64,000 nucleotides of DNA from Sciurus carolinensis (GCF_902686445.1 NC_062224.1:19943123-20007122), one strand, 5' to 3'; shown: positions 1-12,902, counted from the first letter of the stretch. Made by a program: numbers and translations. The notes: generated from the sequence alone by a model not told the origin.

Positions 1-1094
1 TGTCTGGCTCTGCACAGGTAGAAGCCTCCACCATGACAAAATGACAGCAGGTCTATGCAGGATGATAATATGTTTGATTTTATTAAAGGCTTATTGGTTT
101 TTGCCTGAGTCCAAACTTTTTAGCAAGTTCATAGGGTATCCAGGTGAAAGTCACCTGGATAGCGGTTTGGGGACATGCACTCAATTAATTACCCTGATTG
201 CTGACCCCTTCTCACTTCTGCTTTCCAGACCTGTCAAATTGGGGTTTAGATCTTGCTGAGATTCTGCCAGGAAGACTGGCTCCCTCCTCTGTTCTTGCTT
301 CTTCCAGGTCAGTTCTAGATTGCTGTTTTCTCCACAGTTTTGGTCCCTCAGCTTTTCTTCTTTGAAAAACATGTAAATTCTGGTCCATTTTTAATACCCC
401 CTTCTGTTTTTACGGCTGTTGTGAGTTAATTCCTTATGTTTCCTCTACTTTGAATGGAACTCCGCTAAAGCAGGAGAAATACATGTATTCCATCAACTAT
501 CTCATACTAGAATTTGAATAAAAGGCTCTTTTCCATTTTAGAAAAGCAATGATATATTTTTCCTCTGTCTTCTTTATATCCTCCCCTTATTTGACACAGG
601 GTGTCGTTGGTGGTTGAATGTGTGTCCATATAGCACAGTATAGTGGGGCATGATGGAATGGGGAGGAAAGGACATTCTGGAGATCAAGGCTCTAGAAACA
701 CTGGACCCTAGCATTTCCTTGTCAGCTGTCACTTCCCTGGTCCAAGAAGCTGTCATGCTCTTCTGGACCATTGTAGTAGCCTCCCGGTGAAGGAACCCTC
801 TCCAGTCATTACTCCACATTGTGAAGAGTGTTCTTTGAATATGCAAATCCACCCCGCTATTCTTTCTCTTATCACAAAGAGGCAACTTCTTAATATGCTC
901 TCCAGTTCCCCTTGGCAAGTTCCTTCTGCTCTCCTCTCCTCTTGGAGACCTCACAGCAGGTGCCAGACCTCATTCTAGATGATAGGAGAAAGCAGGAACA
1001 AGGTAGATAAGGCTACTAATCTCTAGTGCTTAGGACCCCTCCACTCCACAAATTTTTTTTCAAGTTTCTTTTTCTTTTTTGCTAATCATGGTCC

Positions 1095-1430
1095 CATTCC
1101 CCACAGGACATTTACACATGCCGTTCCCTCTTCCTGGAATACCAGTCCTTCCCCTTCTACCTGGGTCACTCTTTCTCATCCTTAAGATCTCGGTTCTCAA
1201 GTTAATTTCTCAGGAAAAGGATGTTTTTATCCTAGGCTTTCATGCATCATATATATTCCTTTCTGCAGTTGCAATTTTCCATTTGCTTTATTGTCTTCTC
1301 TCTGCTTATAATTTCCTCATAAGAACAGGAACTATGCTTATTTTTACTCCCCACAATGATATAATGATGTATCTAGGCCTGGAAATAATGGGCACTGAAT
1401 AACTATTTGTTGGCTGCTGGCTAGATGAAT
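1095..1430 (+). repeat. L2-type LINE relic
   Basis: The text resembles the 3' part of L2: a GCCGTTCCCTCTTCCTGGAA block at about 1122, then a pyrimidine-rich stretch, an AAGAACAGGAACTATG block and an end like GGCACTGAATAACTATTTGTT. The order matches the L2 consensus as I remember it. Diverged. Confidence 0.6.
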
Positions 1431-3261
1431 GATTAAGAGAATGAATGGCGTCATCTGTGGATAGAGTCGTGGCACATTAAATAACCAGTGGCACCTAGTG
1501 TGATGAAGGCCATGAGCCATACCCCTTCTCCTGACATTTGTCCCTGATCTATAAGGGTAGGCTCTGGGTACTATATGATACCATCATTTTGAACATGGCA
1601 ACCTGGACCGGGGTTGACACTTGTTCCAAAACTCACTTAGTCAGATTCTTCCTTAAGAACTGGAGCAGAGACTGGGAACCTGGAGGCAGATCACTACGGA
1701 TGGCAGGGCTCCCGAGAGTACAAAGATAAGCTCTGGGGCTAACATCACTGTGGCACCCTGAACACTGCCCTTTCCAAGTTCAGAGTTCCCAGGGTACTTT
1801 TCTAGTTTCCTACCAAGTTTTCTTTGCCTAAGCGATTTCAAGTTGGCTTTTATTGCTTGCAGCCAAAGAACCATATCTAACTTACTATTGCAATTGCAAC
1901 ATTCCAAGTCAGAAATGTGGGCTACAACTTGAATGGATGGCAGTAGTGATAGAGAGGAAGTGATAGATTTGAAGAAATTACACCTGATTTTGATAGAAGT
2001 GGGGGATAAATTGAGCAGGAGTCAACCTCTGGAATGGAAACAAGTGGTTTTTAGTATGCTTCTGTGGGAAACTACCCAGAAAATAGTTCATATCCCTGAA
2101 CATTCATTGTTTCCAATCAAATAGATTTAAGCACGTGAAAAAGATTTCACTATATATTTTACTTTCTTAGAGTACAATAAATTGAGTAAGGGTTTTATCC
2201 CCTCTCTTTATTAAATGTGCAAGAACATTTCTTACAGCTTGTGGCATTGATGGGTTACCGAGCCTGTGGCTACTTCTAAAACTGTACTTTGTTCTAATAT
2301 CATCTGTCTGTGGAAAAATATAGTTCCTATAGAAGCAAAATTTTTCACTGCAGACTTCTCTATGTTGGTACCCTTTGTACAGAACCACCATTCTAAGCTT
2401 CAATTGTTGAGGGTAAAACTTCCAAGGTCAAGTAGAAGTGCTGTGGAATTCTTTCACAGGGATGACCTGGGCTCAGGGGCCTCACGTCATCCCCACACCA
2501 AATAAATATGTTTTTGTCAGTACCCTGGACCACTCACATTCCTCACAGGACAATAGATAAGGTTCTTTGGTTTTAAGCAACACAAACCAACTTGAAATAG
2601 CTTAGGAAAAGAAAAATCGACAGAATACTGGAAAAGTTCATAGAAGCTGAGGAACCCTAGGAACTCAGAACTTGAAAAGGGCAGTGTTCAGGGTTCAGTA
2701 TTTTTAGTGCCTATTAGTCAGTGATATGTATCTAGTGCCTCCTTGGTCTGTAAGACATAGTGCCTCCTCAGGCAAAGTGGAGGTCTGATCCAAGGTGGTC
2801 TTGGGCTGAGAGTGGCTCATTCTCCTTGGAGTGGATAATTCCTTGACTTTCTCAAACTTACCACAAGACCTGAATGTCTGTCTGTCCTTGGTCCTAGACT
2901 TCTTGGTGCCCCCCCACCACAGAGGCATTGTCACAAAACTATGATAATCAATATGATGTTCTGTGTTGATTTACTTCCTGTCTCTCCTACCACACGGTTT
3001 CTTAAAGTCTGAGAATATAATATTTCACCTTTGTCTCCTAGCAGCGGACACACTGCAAATATACAATATTTATCCTGACTTGCTCTTTATCAATATTTAT
3101 GCTTGACTTACTTTTTCAGTAGCTAAGGCATGGGTCCTGGAAGGCAGGGCTGGAGAGGGAAGAGGAGAGTGAGCATAGGATGCTTATAGATATTATATCA
3201 TGTATACAATTGTGTGTGTATTTTTAACATGGGAAATTATATCTATATATGTGAATATTTA

Positions 3262-3717
3262 TGCTTTAGTCAGCTTTTTCACTGCTGTGACTAAAAGACC
3301 TTGACAAGAACAATTAGAGGAGAAAAATTTATTTTGGGGGCTCACAATTTCAGTGGTCTTAGTCCATAGATGACCAAGTCCATTCTTTGGGGCCTGAGGT
3401 GAGGCAGAACATCATGGCAGAAAAATGTGGTGGAGGAAAGCAGTTCAAGACATGGCTCCAGGAAGTGGGGGGGGGGGGGAGAGATAGAGAGAGAGAGAGC
3501 TAGAGAGAGCTCTGCTCAACAAGGACAAAATACACATTACAAAGGTGTGCCCTCAGGGACCCATAACTGTCCACAGTTACTACTAAATTAATCCCCATCA
3601 GGGGATTAATTCAGTGATTGGATTAAGGCTCTCATAACCCAATCATTAATCTGTAAATCTTCTAGCACTGTCTTACGCATAAATGTTTGGGGGACACCTC
3701 ATATTGGAAACCATAAT
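3262..3717 (-). mobile_element. MaLR-type solo LTR (sciurid-style)
   Basis: Read on the minus strand it opens near TATGGTTTCCAATATGAGGT and ends GTGAAAAAGCTGACTAAAGC, the layout of a mammalian apparent LTR retrotransposon LTR. A CATGATGTTCTGCCTCACCT block is visible. It contains a G13 run with a GA tract (3467-3510) and an 11-base inverted repeat. No internal retroviral sequence is attached, so it is a solo LTR. Confidence 0.7.
3467..3510 (+). repeat. G13 run and (GA)n tract
   Basis: Thirteen consecutive G at 3467-3479 are followed by GAGATAGAGAGAGAGAGAGC and further GAGA, all within the LTR. An all-purine strand like this can adopt non-B DNA. Confidence 0.95.
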
Positions 3718-3754
3718 TATATATATGTGTGTGTGTATTTATATACATATATGT
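3716..3754 (+). repeat. TA/TG microsatellite
   Basis: Alternating ATATAT and GTGTGTGT units at the edge of the LTR. Confidence 0.85.
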
Positions 3755-5467
3755 TTCCCCCTGAGACTCCATTATGTTTCCCCCCATTCTTGAAGCAAGT
3801 TGTGTGTTACTTAAATTCATAAAGGAGTAAAGACCAAAGCGTTTTCCACTCCCTCTACTTACCCCTTCTGTTCTTCCCTTGGTTAAGCACAGGGAGAATG
3901 AAACAATTATAGTTCCTGTGCCAGACAGAAGCTGAAAGGACATGTTCCCTCCTTAGGGCATTCTTGGTTGGCATGGGTCCTTGTGTGTGCTCCTGGGGAA
4001 AGACAGGGAGATCAGCTTCCTTCTGTTTCCTGTGAGGTGAATGCAGGCAGAATGAGAGTCCTGCAGAGCAGCAGCCTCATGGTGTGGGATGTGGAAACAC
4101 CGCATCATTGACTTCATTCCTTGCATTCCGAGGCCTTCCATGGCCACATGACCCCATTCTCTTTGCAGCAAAGGCAGCTGCAGTGGCCTCTGTCAACCTG
4201 GGGTCCTCTGTCTCAGGTGGCAGCTACTCTCCAGTTAATGGGTGATTATCTGATCTGCCCCTTGTGGGGCCTGTCTAAATAGAATCCAATAAAGTCCTTA
4301 CAAATGAGTTAAGCAGAGTACAACCTGATCCCAGTGTGCTCAGACCCATAGCTCTTTTGGCAGGAGCACATAATCCCAGTTGATGTTTTGTTTAAACAAA
4401 ACAAAACCCTTAGTTCTTATGAGGAGCAAATAATCACATTCATAGTGAATTGCTGATCCAGTCAAGTCACCAGCAGTAGGTTCATTAGGAGACAATTCTA
4501 ATGTCATGGGAAGAGTGATCCCAGGGCAGAGGAGGGGAGAGAAGAGAACAATTCACTGGCAGTTTATTATTGCCAAGGACCTTGCTGATATTTTCTCTTT
4601 GACTCTTTATAACCCTCCCTGATAAATTTCAATAATCCTGTTTTATACATGGAGAAAGGCCACTTGGAATTTATAAAAAGAAGGGACAATATATTGTTGG
4701 GCAGTAGAGAATTTTGTCATTAATCTAAAAAGCATTGAAGGGGCTTTGGAATTTTGGAGTAGCTGCCTTAGAGTCAAGGTGAAGGTAAGGTAAAAAATTA
4801 GGTCATGACTTTGCAGGTTCGTCCCTCAAAGTCCTTATTAAATGTTGCTATAATTACTAGATTAATTATGTCAATAGGTTGTGGTCCTTCAGGCATTGAA
4901 TTTACTCATACACTAAATAATCTCTTATAATAAATGATTATAGGTCATTATGATCAGAGCAAAGATAATCACTCAATGTCAGAATTTAATTTCCCACCCA
5001 TGCCTAACTACAGATGGTTCATTCTCGATGCACATTTTACCTGAAATCCCACACACCCTTCCAAAAAAGTGAAGTGAGCACATGTTTTGTCTTTGCAAAC
5101 TTTAATAAACACATACACACAAACAGTAAATCTTTCTTTACATCATGGCTGTTAAGTAATAATTGGAACCATCTGTTCTTCCTGAACGTGTACCAGCATC
5201 AGCCCCGCCAGCGTGGGGCTGCACAGTGAGGAATGTTTCTTCCCACTAGAACATATCTCCATAATACAGGGGGAGTGAAACACTTACACAACAACTTAAA
5301 TAAAATGAATAACAAAACCCGTAATCTTTACTATTAAAATCTTTACACTCCTAAAACGAATATATAAGGAAGTAAAATAAGGTAAGCTTTCCTTTTAATT
5401 GAATAAAATATGAATTGAGAGAAAGTCTCCAATTCTCTTCTTTTTTTTTTTTTTCTAAGTTTGTTTA

Positions 5468-5843
5468 TGTGTTATTCAACTTTCTGTCAGTGTGACACAA
5501 TACCCGAGATCATCTGCCATTAAGGAGGAAGGAATTGTTTTGGCCCATGGCTTCAGAGGCTTTGGACCATGGTTGCTTGACCCTATTGCTTTGGTCTTGT
5601 GGCTGCATAGTATGTTATGGAGGAAGTAGTTTGTTCAATTCATGGCTGCCAGGAAGCAAAAAGGAACAGGAAGAGGTCTAGGTTCTAATTTCCCCTTCAA
5701 GGGCACACCCTCAATGACCTAACTTCCTTCTACTAGGTTTGACCTCTTAAAGGTTCTACCATGTCCCAATAGCACCACCAGCTGGGGACCAAGTCTTTAA
5801 CACATGGACCTTTGGAGAACATTCAAGATCCAAACTAGAGTAT
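5468..5843 (-). mobile_element. MaLR-like solo LTR
   Basis: On the minus strand it opens near CTCTAGTTTGGATCTTGAAT and closes with a CTCGGGTATTGTGTCACACT block and CTGACAGAAAGTTGAATAAC, the typical MaLR 3' end. About 375 bases, diverged, no internal region. Confidence 0.55.
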
Positions 5844-6231
5844 AATTGAATTTTCTTGGAATTTACAAAGTTATTGTGCTTAAATTAAGAAAATTCTCTT
5901 GAAAATTATTTTCTTGCCAACTGTCATAAGCTTTTAATTACTTTCCCACGGCCAGAACCCTTGGTTCTCAGACTTTAATGAGGAAACTAATCATTTTTTT
6001 CCCCAACATGTAAACAAAGTTCTTAGTAGAGAAGTGGCCGTTTAGGCCACTTGGGTTCATAGCTTATGTTTATCTGTGGATCTGCTAAAAGTCAAGGACT
6101 CACCTTGGGGCAGGCTGAACATTCATTTGGAAATTTTATGCTTCTTTTCTGCTTGTTTTTCAGGTGTTGGATACTCTTTTAATGCCTTGGGGGAGACCAA
6201 GTCACTCTTTCCTCATGGTGTGTCCCCAGTT

Positions 6232-6552
6232 GTTTCAGTCAGCTTGGCTGTTATGAAAAATACCATAGACTGGGCAGCTTTAAATACGACAGAAATTTAT
6301 TTCTCACTGTTCGGAAGGCTAGAGAGGAGGGTGCCTGCATCTTAAGCTCTGGGAGGACCTCTTCCCAGGTGCTTTTGGCAGAAGGGGTGAGTGGTCTCTG
6401 TGGGGTTCCTTTTATAAAGTCAATAATCACCTTCATGAGAGATTCACCTTTATGAATAAACATCTCCCAAATGTCCTGCTTCCAAATATCATCACACTGG
6501 GTGTTCATAGGTTTCTACTTATGAGATTTGGGGGGATACAAATGTTGACTAG
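6232..6552 (-). mobile_element. MaLR LTR (MLT1/MST-like)
   Basis: Read on the plus strand it carries the reverse of a well-known MaLR LTR: ACCATAGACTGGGCAGCTTT, AGAAATTTATTTCTCACTGT, then CAGAAGGGGTGAGTGGTCTC and a TTTTATAAAG block. The same family appears in the other orientation at 21851-22195. Confidence 0.75.
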
Positions 6553-7074
6553 TTTGGATCAAAGATTAATTCTCATTGTATGAATAAAAGCCAGTCACCA
6601 TTAGGCAATTGATCGTATTAGCAATTTCAATGAAACCAAAGTCCATATTCCACATCATTTCACTCTGATAGGTATCTGTCTGAGGAAGGAATGCACCTGG
6701 GTAAAGGGATTACAAACAAGTACTAGACATCATTCCAACTAAACGAACTTACCTACTCTTGCTCTTTCTTTTTTTCCTCAGCTCTCCTGCCAGCCTTCTG
6801 GGTTTTTTCCCAGTCACTGATAAAGCTAAGACAAAGGCTGAGACCAGGGCTGCTTCAGTCCCCAGGCTGCTGATCTCAAGGGTGATGTATAACCCACGAG
6901 GACATGCTGCTGCTGGTGATCTTTGGGTATCAGGACACAACGCCCTTTAGGACAGTTCATGGAGGATGGAGGACTCACATCTAAATCTGATCCTTACAGG
7001 CAGCTGCACAGAATTAAAATGAGATTAACATGAGTTGAATGTTCAACTCACTGTATTCCAGACATTCAGACTCT

Positions 7075-7245
7075 TTTCTCATCTGAATCCTTATTATCAC
7101 TCTGTGAAGCGAGTGATATTTTTGTCTTTGTTTTACAGTGAGAGAATGAGGTTTGGAGAGGTGAACTGATCTGCTCAGGGCCACACAACTAGTAAATGGA
7201 AGAACCAGCATCTGAAGTCAGACAGTCTGTCTCTAGCCACTGCTC
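7075..7245 (-). repeat. MIR SINE relic
   Basis: The plus strand shows the reverse of the MIR core: a TTTTACAGTGAGAGAATGAG block, then GGCCACACAACTAGTAAATG, GGAAGAACCAGCATCTGAAG and GTCAGACAGTCTGTCTCTAG. Confidence 0.7.
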
Positions 7246-9392
7246 TGACAGAAAACATGAGTGTACAGTTCTGACTTCTCCTGGCAAGAGTCTGGATTTC
7301 CAAGTTGTCACAAACCCAGCTCTTTGGGATGTCTCCACCTAGGTGATCACAGCGCCCATAACGTATTGTACCAGATTTGTGTTTACTTGGCCATGGAAGT
7401 CCCTGGGAGGAAGTTAAGAGGACTCAGTTCCTCCATAGGTATCAAGGACAAGCAGAAGAACCTCAGCTTCCAGACTTAACATCTGCAATTGGTAAATTCA
7501 AATGCTGGTTGGGTTAACAAGGTAAGTAGAAGCCCTTTACTGTTAAACGTGAAAAACATATCAGCAAGAGGCATCTTTAAAAATGTGACATACCTTGGGA
7601 TAATATTGTTTTTACAATCCCTTTAGTCATTTAGTCTTAAATACTTATGTATGCATGTGATGTAGATGTTTGGTTAAGTGCAGTTCGTCAAAGGTCAGAA
7701 TAAAAGAAACCCTCAAATATGCTTTTGGAATGAAGAAGTTAAAAATAACAGCAACTGCTTTGTTTTTTTCTCTCTCTTCATATTCATCTCCCTCCTGATA
7801 CCCTGCTGCAGCTTCCTCGGGGACTGACTAGGACAGCAAGAAGAAAAAGCACCGAGTTGCTGAAGTCATTTCAAATCAGAGCTTTCTCTGCATAATCAAA
7901 GACAGATGTTAAACCAGGTGCTTTTCCTAAAAGGACATTTTTGAAATTTGTTGCTGAGAATTGTCAGTTTCCATGCAGCAGCCAATGTTGTCAAATGTGT
8001 GAATTTGTTTAAATCATGGACAAGGAAATTTTAGGAACATGAAATAAAAAGAAAATTGCCACTCTGCTTACTGGAGCCTGGGAAGCACCTGTGTGCTGAA
8101 ACGTCTCTGTATCTCACTCTCTTTTGAAGTAAACCAAGTGAAGCAAAGAGATGGTTTTGGTATTTCATGTTCACTGCTTCTCATCTGTCTATCAAAGATT
8201 AATTTCAAAAGTTTTTGTTTCTTCAAAAGATCATGAGAGAATGTAGGTTCTAACACCATTAAATGACTACCTAGGGAAAAAGTCACATCATTTTGCATTG
8301 CCAGAGTGAAGTCAAATAGGGCACCTCTCTGATCAAATTGCAATAAAATGCACATAACCAGGTAGGAGGGGTTCAATACCTAGAGGTGTCTTGGATGTGT
8401 GTGGATTGGAAAATGAAAACATTATTGGTGGATCACTAGCTTCTACTAGCAAGCAGATTACACTATAGTCCACAGTCTTTCAAAGTTTTCAATTTGACTT
8501 GTAAATATTGAAGCCAGTTTAAGTAACATTTATAAAATGTCAATTAAGTGAAGATTGGAAATGGGATTGGGGATGAGCATCTGAAAGATTTGATGAAATT
8601 AGTAGGTCTAAGATTTATGGTCCACATACCAGTATAATTTTTTAAATGCAGGACTTTCAGAATTGCTAATTGTTTCTTTGGTCAACTAAAACATCAACAC
8701 TTTCATTTTACAAATGAAAGAACATTTGATTAACAACAACAAAATATAACCAGGACATAATCTAAGAGAAGGGACTGCCCTTCCAATTGAATAGATTTAG
8801 CTTTACAAAGTCAAAATTTGTCCTGGTCTTCTCATTTTGCCAGATTAAGAAATCTTCATTCTGCCTAGATCTGAAGACCAGCGTTTGGGAGACTCTGGAT
8901 GAGATGACGTGGGAAATTCTGGACTAGATGATCATTCAGAGTCTCTCCAGGTCTCTAGGTCTATGACTGGAAAAATGGAGAGTAAATTTGCAGGTGAGAA
9001 AGATGGAGAACCATTCCAAGGCAATGGATGCTGGCAGTGGCAGTAAGACACAGACTAATCATTATAAAAGCACCATGTATTTGTTAAGGGTAAACAAGAA
9101 AGGTTTTGTGGGGAGGGTGAAACAGTTGAGTCCTTTAATTAACAGAATTTTCTTCTGTGGACAGATTAGGGAGTGGGAGTCGTGGCTGGGAGGGAGCTTG
9201 AGAGTCTGGGGCTGCAGAAAGGACTGTCGCCTCCCTCAGCTGAGGGGATGCCAAGCCCAAGGTGAAGATGTCACTAACTTGGTCTCTGGTCTATTTCTGT
9301 TCACCTTCTCTCTCCTCCCTGCATCAAAAGTCTTATCCCATCTTTTCTTCCTGTAGGAAAAAATCCACTGGTAGCTACTTTACCTTTTAAAA

Positions 9393-9445
9393 GCAATTTT
9401 TATTTTACACTTTCCCCAGAGATTTTTATTTTACCCTTCCCCCTG
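9393..9445 (+). repeat. Short tandem duplication
   Basis: Two near-identical units built on ATTTTTATTTTACaCTTcCCCC stand head to tail; the second differs by a few bases. Confidence 0.8.
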
Positions 9446-9809
9446 GTGTGACAGTAGCTCAAGGGCTGGGAGAACAAGACGAGGGAATGACAGAGCAGAC
9501 CGGTGGTGAAGAAGCACAGAGCTACTCCCCAGAACCTGCTGCTCCCTTCAATTACTCTGCCCTGGTCGTTCCTCTTTTCCAACGCTTCCATTCTGCAGGC
9601 ATAGACAAAAACGCCTTTTAACATACCAAACACTCAGTGTGTTTTGATAGCACCCTTGCTTAATTCTGGGGAAATTGATCCCTCTGATTCTCTTTGAACT
9701 TGAGCTCTGAGCTATTGATCTTTTGGTGTTTGCTCCTGTTTTGTATCAACAACTGAAATAAAGTTAAAAACTTACTGGTGGACCACTAAGTCCATTAGAG
9801 GATGGTGGA

Positions 9810-9895
9810 TGTGTGTGTGTGCATGTGCACTTTTATCTACATAGTTATATATAAATGTGTGTAAGTGTGTGTGTGTGTATATTTGTGTGTGTGTT
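9810..9895 (+). repeat. Interrupted (TG)n microsatellite
   Basis: Several TGTGTG runs separated by short AT-rich interruptions across about 85 bases. Confidence 0.95.
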
Positions 9896-10274
9896 TTGAT
9901 AAGCAAATAAATTCAAAGATCTCAAGGAGCAAGACAGCTCTAGTAGTCCCTGGTAATGAAAAATGCATATGGAAATTCAGGGTGGTCTGATACGGTTAAA
10001 AACTGAGTTGAACTGAACATTGATCGCCTTGGGTTTCAATATAGAGCTAGATATATTTACCTAACAGGAGTAGCAGCCATTTTTCAAGCTGGGTCAAATG
10101 GCAAAAATTAAAAAAAAATCTAATTTATAGAAGCAGAGTGTAAGACCAAGTTAAAGTGTGAAGAACTATGTAATAGTAAATTTTAAGCTCTAATTGAAGT
10201 GGGGGTCAGAGAAAGTTAGTTTACTAAAAAGCCACTAGTAATTGCATAATATGAGAATGTTAGACTGGGGCAGA

Positions 10275-10840
10275 TTTTTTTCCTCTTGTTGTGCTGGTAT
10301 AGGACAGAAAATATTTCTCACCCACTGCAAGGTTTATGACTGTAATAAAAGGCAGATTGACAAGAGAAAAAACATACAAATTTACTTAAAGTTTTACATG
10401 ACACACAGTCTTCAGAAATGAAACAGGCAGACTGAATCTTAATGAATTATCATGCACAAGAATGATTGGAGAACAAAGGATTTGATTTAATGGTAATTAA
10501 GTGGGGGGCTTAGCAAGACTCTTTATTCAGATTCTTCTTTATGTCCCTGTGTCTTCAGAGATAAGCACATTCCTTTCTTTGGGGTTCAGGGAGGACCCCT
10601 CCGGAATGAGAGGGAAGATCAGCTAAGTTTTATGGCCTGCTGCAGGAAAGAAGGCATGCAGGGAATTCTTTCTAATTTTTATGGTCTGCTTTAGGTGAAG
10701 GGAAGAAGGTCAGAGATCTTCCTGCTTCTGTGTTTGCTTCAAATGCAAGGTACCATATTTTGGGATAATGTGTCTTGAATCCTATCACATGCTTGCTTCA
10801 ATTTTCTTACTTTGCTTGAATTTTCTTACTTTGAGAATTA
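10275..10840. mobile_element. Putative ancient LTR (ERVL-like)
   Basis: Blocks such as GTTGTGCTGGTATAGGACAG, TTGACAAGAGAAAAAACATA, AGACTCTTTATTCAGATTCT and CCATATTTTGGGATAATGTG resemble an old mammalian LTR that I recognise only loosely. The right end has a 22-base tandem duplication. Family and strand are uncertain. Confidence 0.35.
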
Positions 10841-11267
10841 TAGAGTCTGAGAAAATTTACTGATTTTAATCACAAATTTCATAAGATGGGCAATTATTTG
10901 GATTGCCATTCAAACAATTGGGGGAACATGAAACTTGTGAAAAATAAATTGTGAAAAAAACAAAGTGCACTCACGTGACAGACAGTGAAGAAACTGGTGG
11001 TCTGGAAAGGTCTCACCAAGGAAGTGTAGTGAAGCTGAGCCCAACTGAGAAGAGGGAGCCAGCTGTGGAAAATTCTGGGGGCAGTAAGGGTAAAGGCCCA
11101 TAAGGCAAAGGACATGGAGAAGAGTTGTAACAGAGAGGTGGGAGGAGTAGGTGGGAAACATGGTAGACCAGATGAAACCAAGCAGTCCAGAATGTATGGG
11201 CAGTGTATTGAGGCTTCACCAGCTCATCCCAAAAGGCTGTTTATACTCTGAATTCTCTGTTTGAAAG

Positions 11268-11375
11268 GAAAATGACTAAACTTTTCAGAGATTCAATTTT
11301 TCCCATCGCTAAAATGAGGACAATGGATTAATACATGGAAGCATCTGGCATGTGGTAGCCCCTCTATACAGGCAA
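11268..11375 (+). repeat. MIR SINE fragment
   Basis: A TTCAATTTTTCCCATCGCTA then AAATGAGGACAATGGATTAA pattern matches the central MIR region (TCAGTTTCCTCATCTGTAAA), followed by GCATCTGGCATGTGGTAG. Diverged. Confidence 0.45.
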
Positions 11376-11837
11376 GCGATGCATCTATAAGCCTGTGATG
11401 TTAAACCATGTTCCACCCACATTGTTCCTTGGAGTTCAACTGGTCTCATCCCCTCATTCCTCAGCTGAGAAGCCCAGGGATGTTACTGGACTTGGCCAAG
11501 TTCATGCCATGCACCAGGGGAGGATTCACTCACCCGTAAGGATGGAGTACTACTGATAGTACACTACGGAGACCATGAAGAATCTTGTTAGGGCTGTATG
11601 TTGTTAGAGGAGAGTAAAAAGGGAGGGGAGGTAAGATGGGAGGATAAGAAACAGGTCACTTATTATAAGCAGAAGACAGTTAAATCAGAGACAATGCAAA
11701 AGATGACATTCTCAGTTTGAACTTGTCCAATGAACCCTACTAACCAAGAGTAAGTAGTTCAAAGGAAGATGAATGTTTAAGGAGGTGGCATGAACTGAAT
11801 TACAGAATTCATATGACATTACATCAGCAGTTCAAGA

Positions 11838-12050
11838 ACAAGCCTTGTTGAGCACTTATTGGATGCCAAGAGCCATGCTAAGTGTCTTACATATATTTTA
11901 TTCAATCCACACAAAGCCTCATAAAGGAGGTTACTATTGTAAAACTGGGAAACAGAGCCAGGGAGGATGCTCAGGGTCAGTAGTGGGGCTATGATTTATC
12001 CCAGGTAATCTGACTTTCGAGCCTGCACTCTCAACACTCTTGAGATTCTG
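11838..12050 (-). repeat. MIR SINE relic
   Basis: The plus strand shows the reverse MIR core: GGTTACTATTGTAAAACTGG, GAAACAGAGCCAGGGAGGAT, GGTCAGTAGTGGGGCTATGA and GGTAATCTGACTTTCGAGCC. Most of the element is present. Confidence 0.75.
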
Positions 12051-12734
12051 CTCCCCAAATTAAGAAGGAATGGGAAATTCTTCCTAGACCCAGGGGATAA
12101 TGTGAACAAAGGCAGGAATGTGCAGTGTCCTCTCTTGAATTGGCAATTTTCCATTGGTTCTCCTGTGAGCTCTCTTATGACTGACTAGACAACCTTGTAA
12201 TCTTTTCCCCCTTGTGTCCTGACCAATTCCCACATCTGTTTGAAATAGTATCTCTTTACTCCAGAATATATCTTTAAGGGCATCTCAAACTTTTGTGGGT
12301 AGCCTGGTTCCCCAAAAGCACACCCACCTATTAAACCCTATGGTTTTCGAGTTTTTAATTTGCTCACACCTCTAAGTCCTGCTCTTACGAGCCTAGGAGA
12401 AAAGCCCCTGAACACACAAGACCTCCAACACATGTACCTCACAGATGTCTAGAAATACATTCACCACAGTGGAAACTACACACCATAAGCATAGCTTGCA
12501 TGCATGTGGCGCTGTAGTGTGTGCCTGAACTGGATGTCCCAGCCATCTAGAAACATGTGACCTCTCTGAGTTTCCTAGGTCATGGGCTTTTCTGTGGAAT
12601 TGAGAATGGGGGAAATCATACTATTAACTGGATATTTGATACTATTATGGAAATATTATCATTACAGCTTTAGCTGTGATACTAGTATTGACGACATTCT
12701 TAAAGAGTCCTTATCTTTCACAGATTCATACAAA

Positions 12735-12902
12735 AATAATTTGGTATGAGGTGAAAATGGGGTGGAGGACTGGTTGATCTGAGATTCAGACTCTGAAATC
12801 AGTAAATGTTGAAGCTGGGTGAAGGTTACATAGGAGTTTATTATACTATTTCTCCCACTTTATTATATCTGTGAAATTTCCATAATAAAAAAAGTTTTTT
12901 AA
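12735..12902 (+). repeat. Old LINE-1 3' end
   Basis: GAAGCTGGGTGAAGGTTACA, TTTATTATACTATTTCTCCC and TTTCCATAATAAAAAAAGTT follow the 3' terminal pattern of old mammalian L1 families, ending in an A/T tail. Confidence 0.55.

Noticed and set aside
574..954. 126-codon minus-strand open frame
   Set aside because: No family motif, low-complexity composition, and overlapped by other frames of similar length. Chance frame.
1079..1402. 107-codon plus-strand open frame rich in hydrophobic residues
   Set aside because: It coincides with an L2 relic; the hydrophobic look comes from its pyrimidine-rich DNA.
8870..8985. Possible old DNA-transposon fragment (CTGGACTAGATGATCATTCA)
   Set aside because: Resembles a common mammalian repeat ending, but too short and diverged to name by eye.
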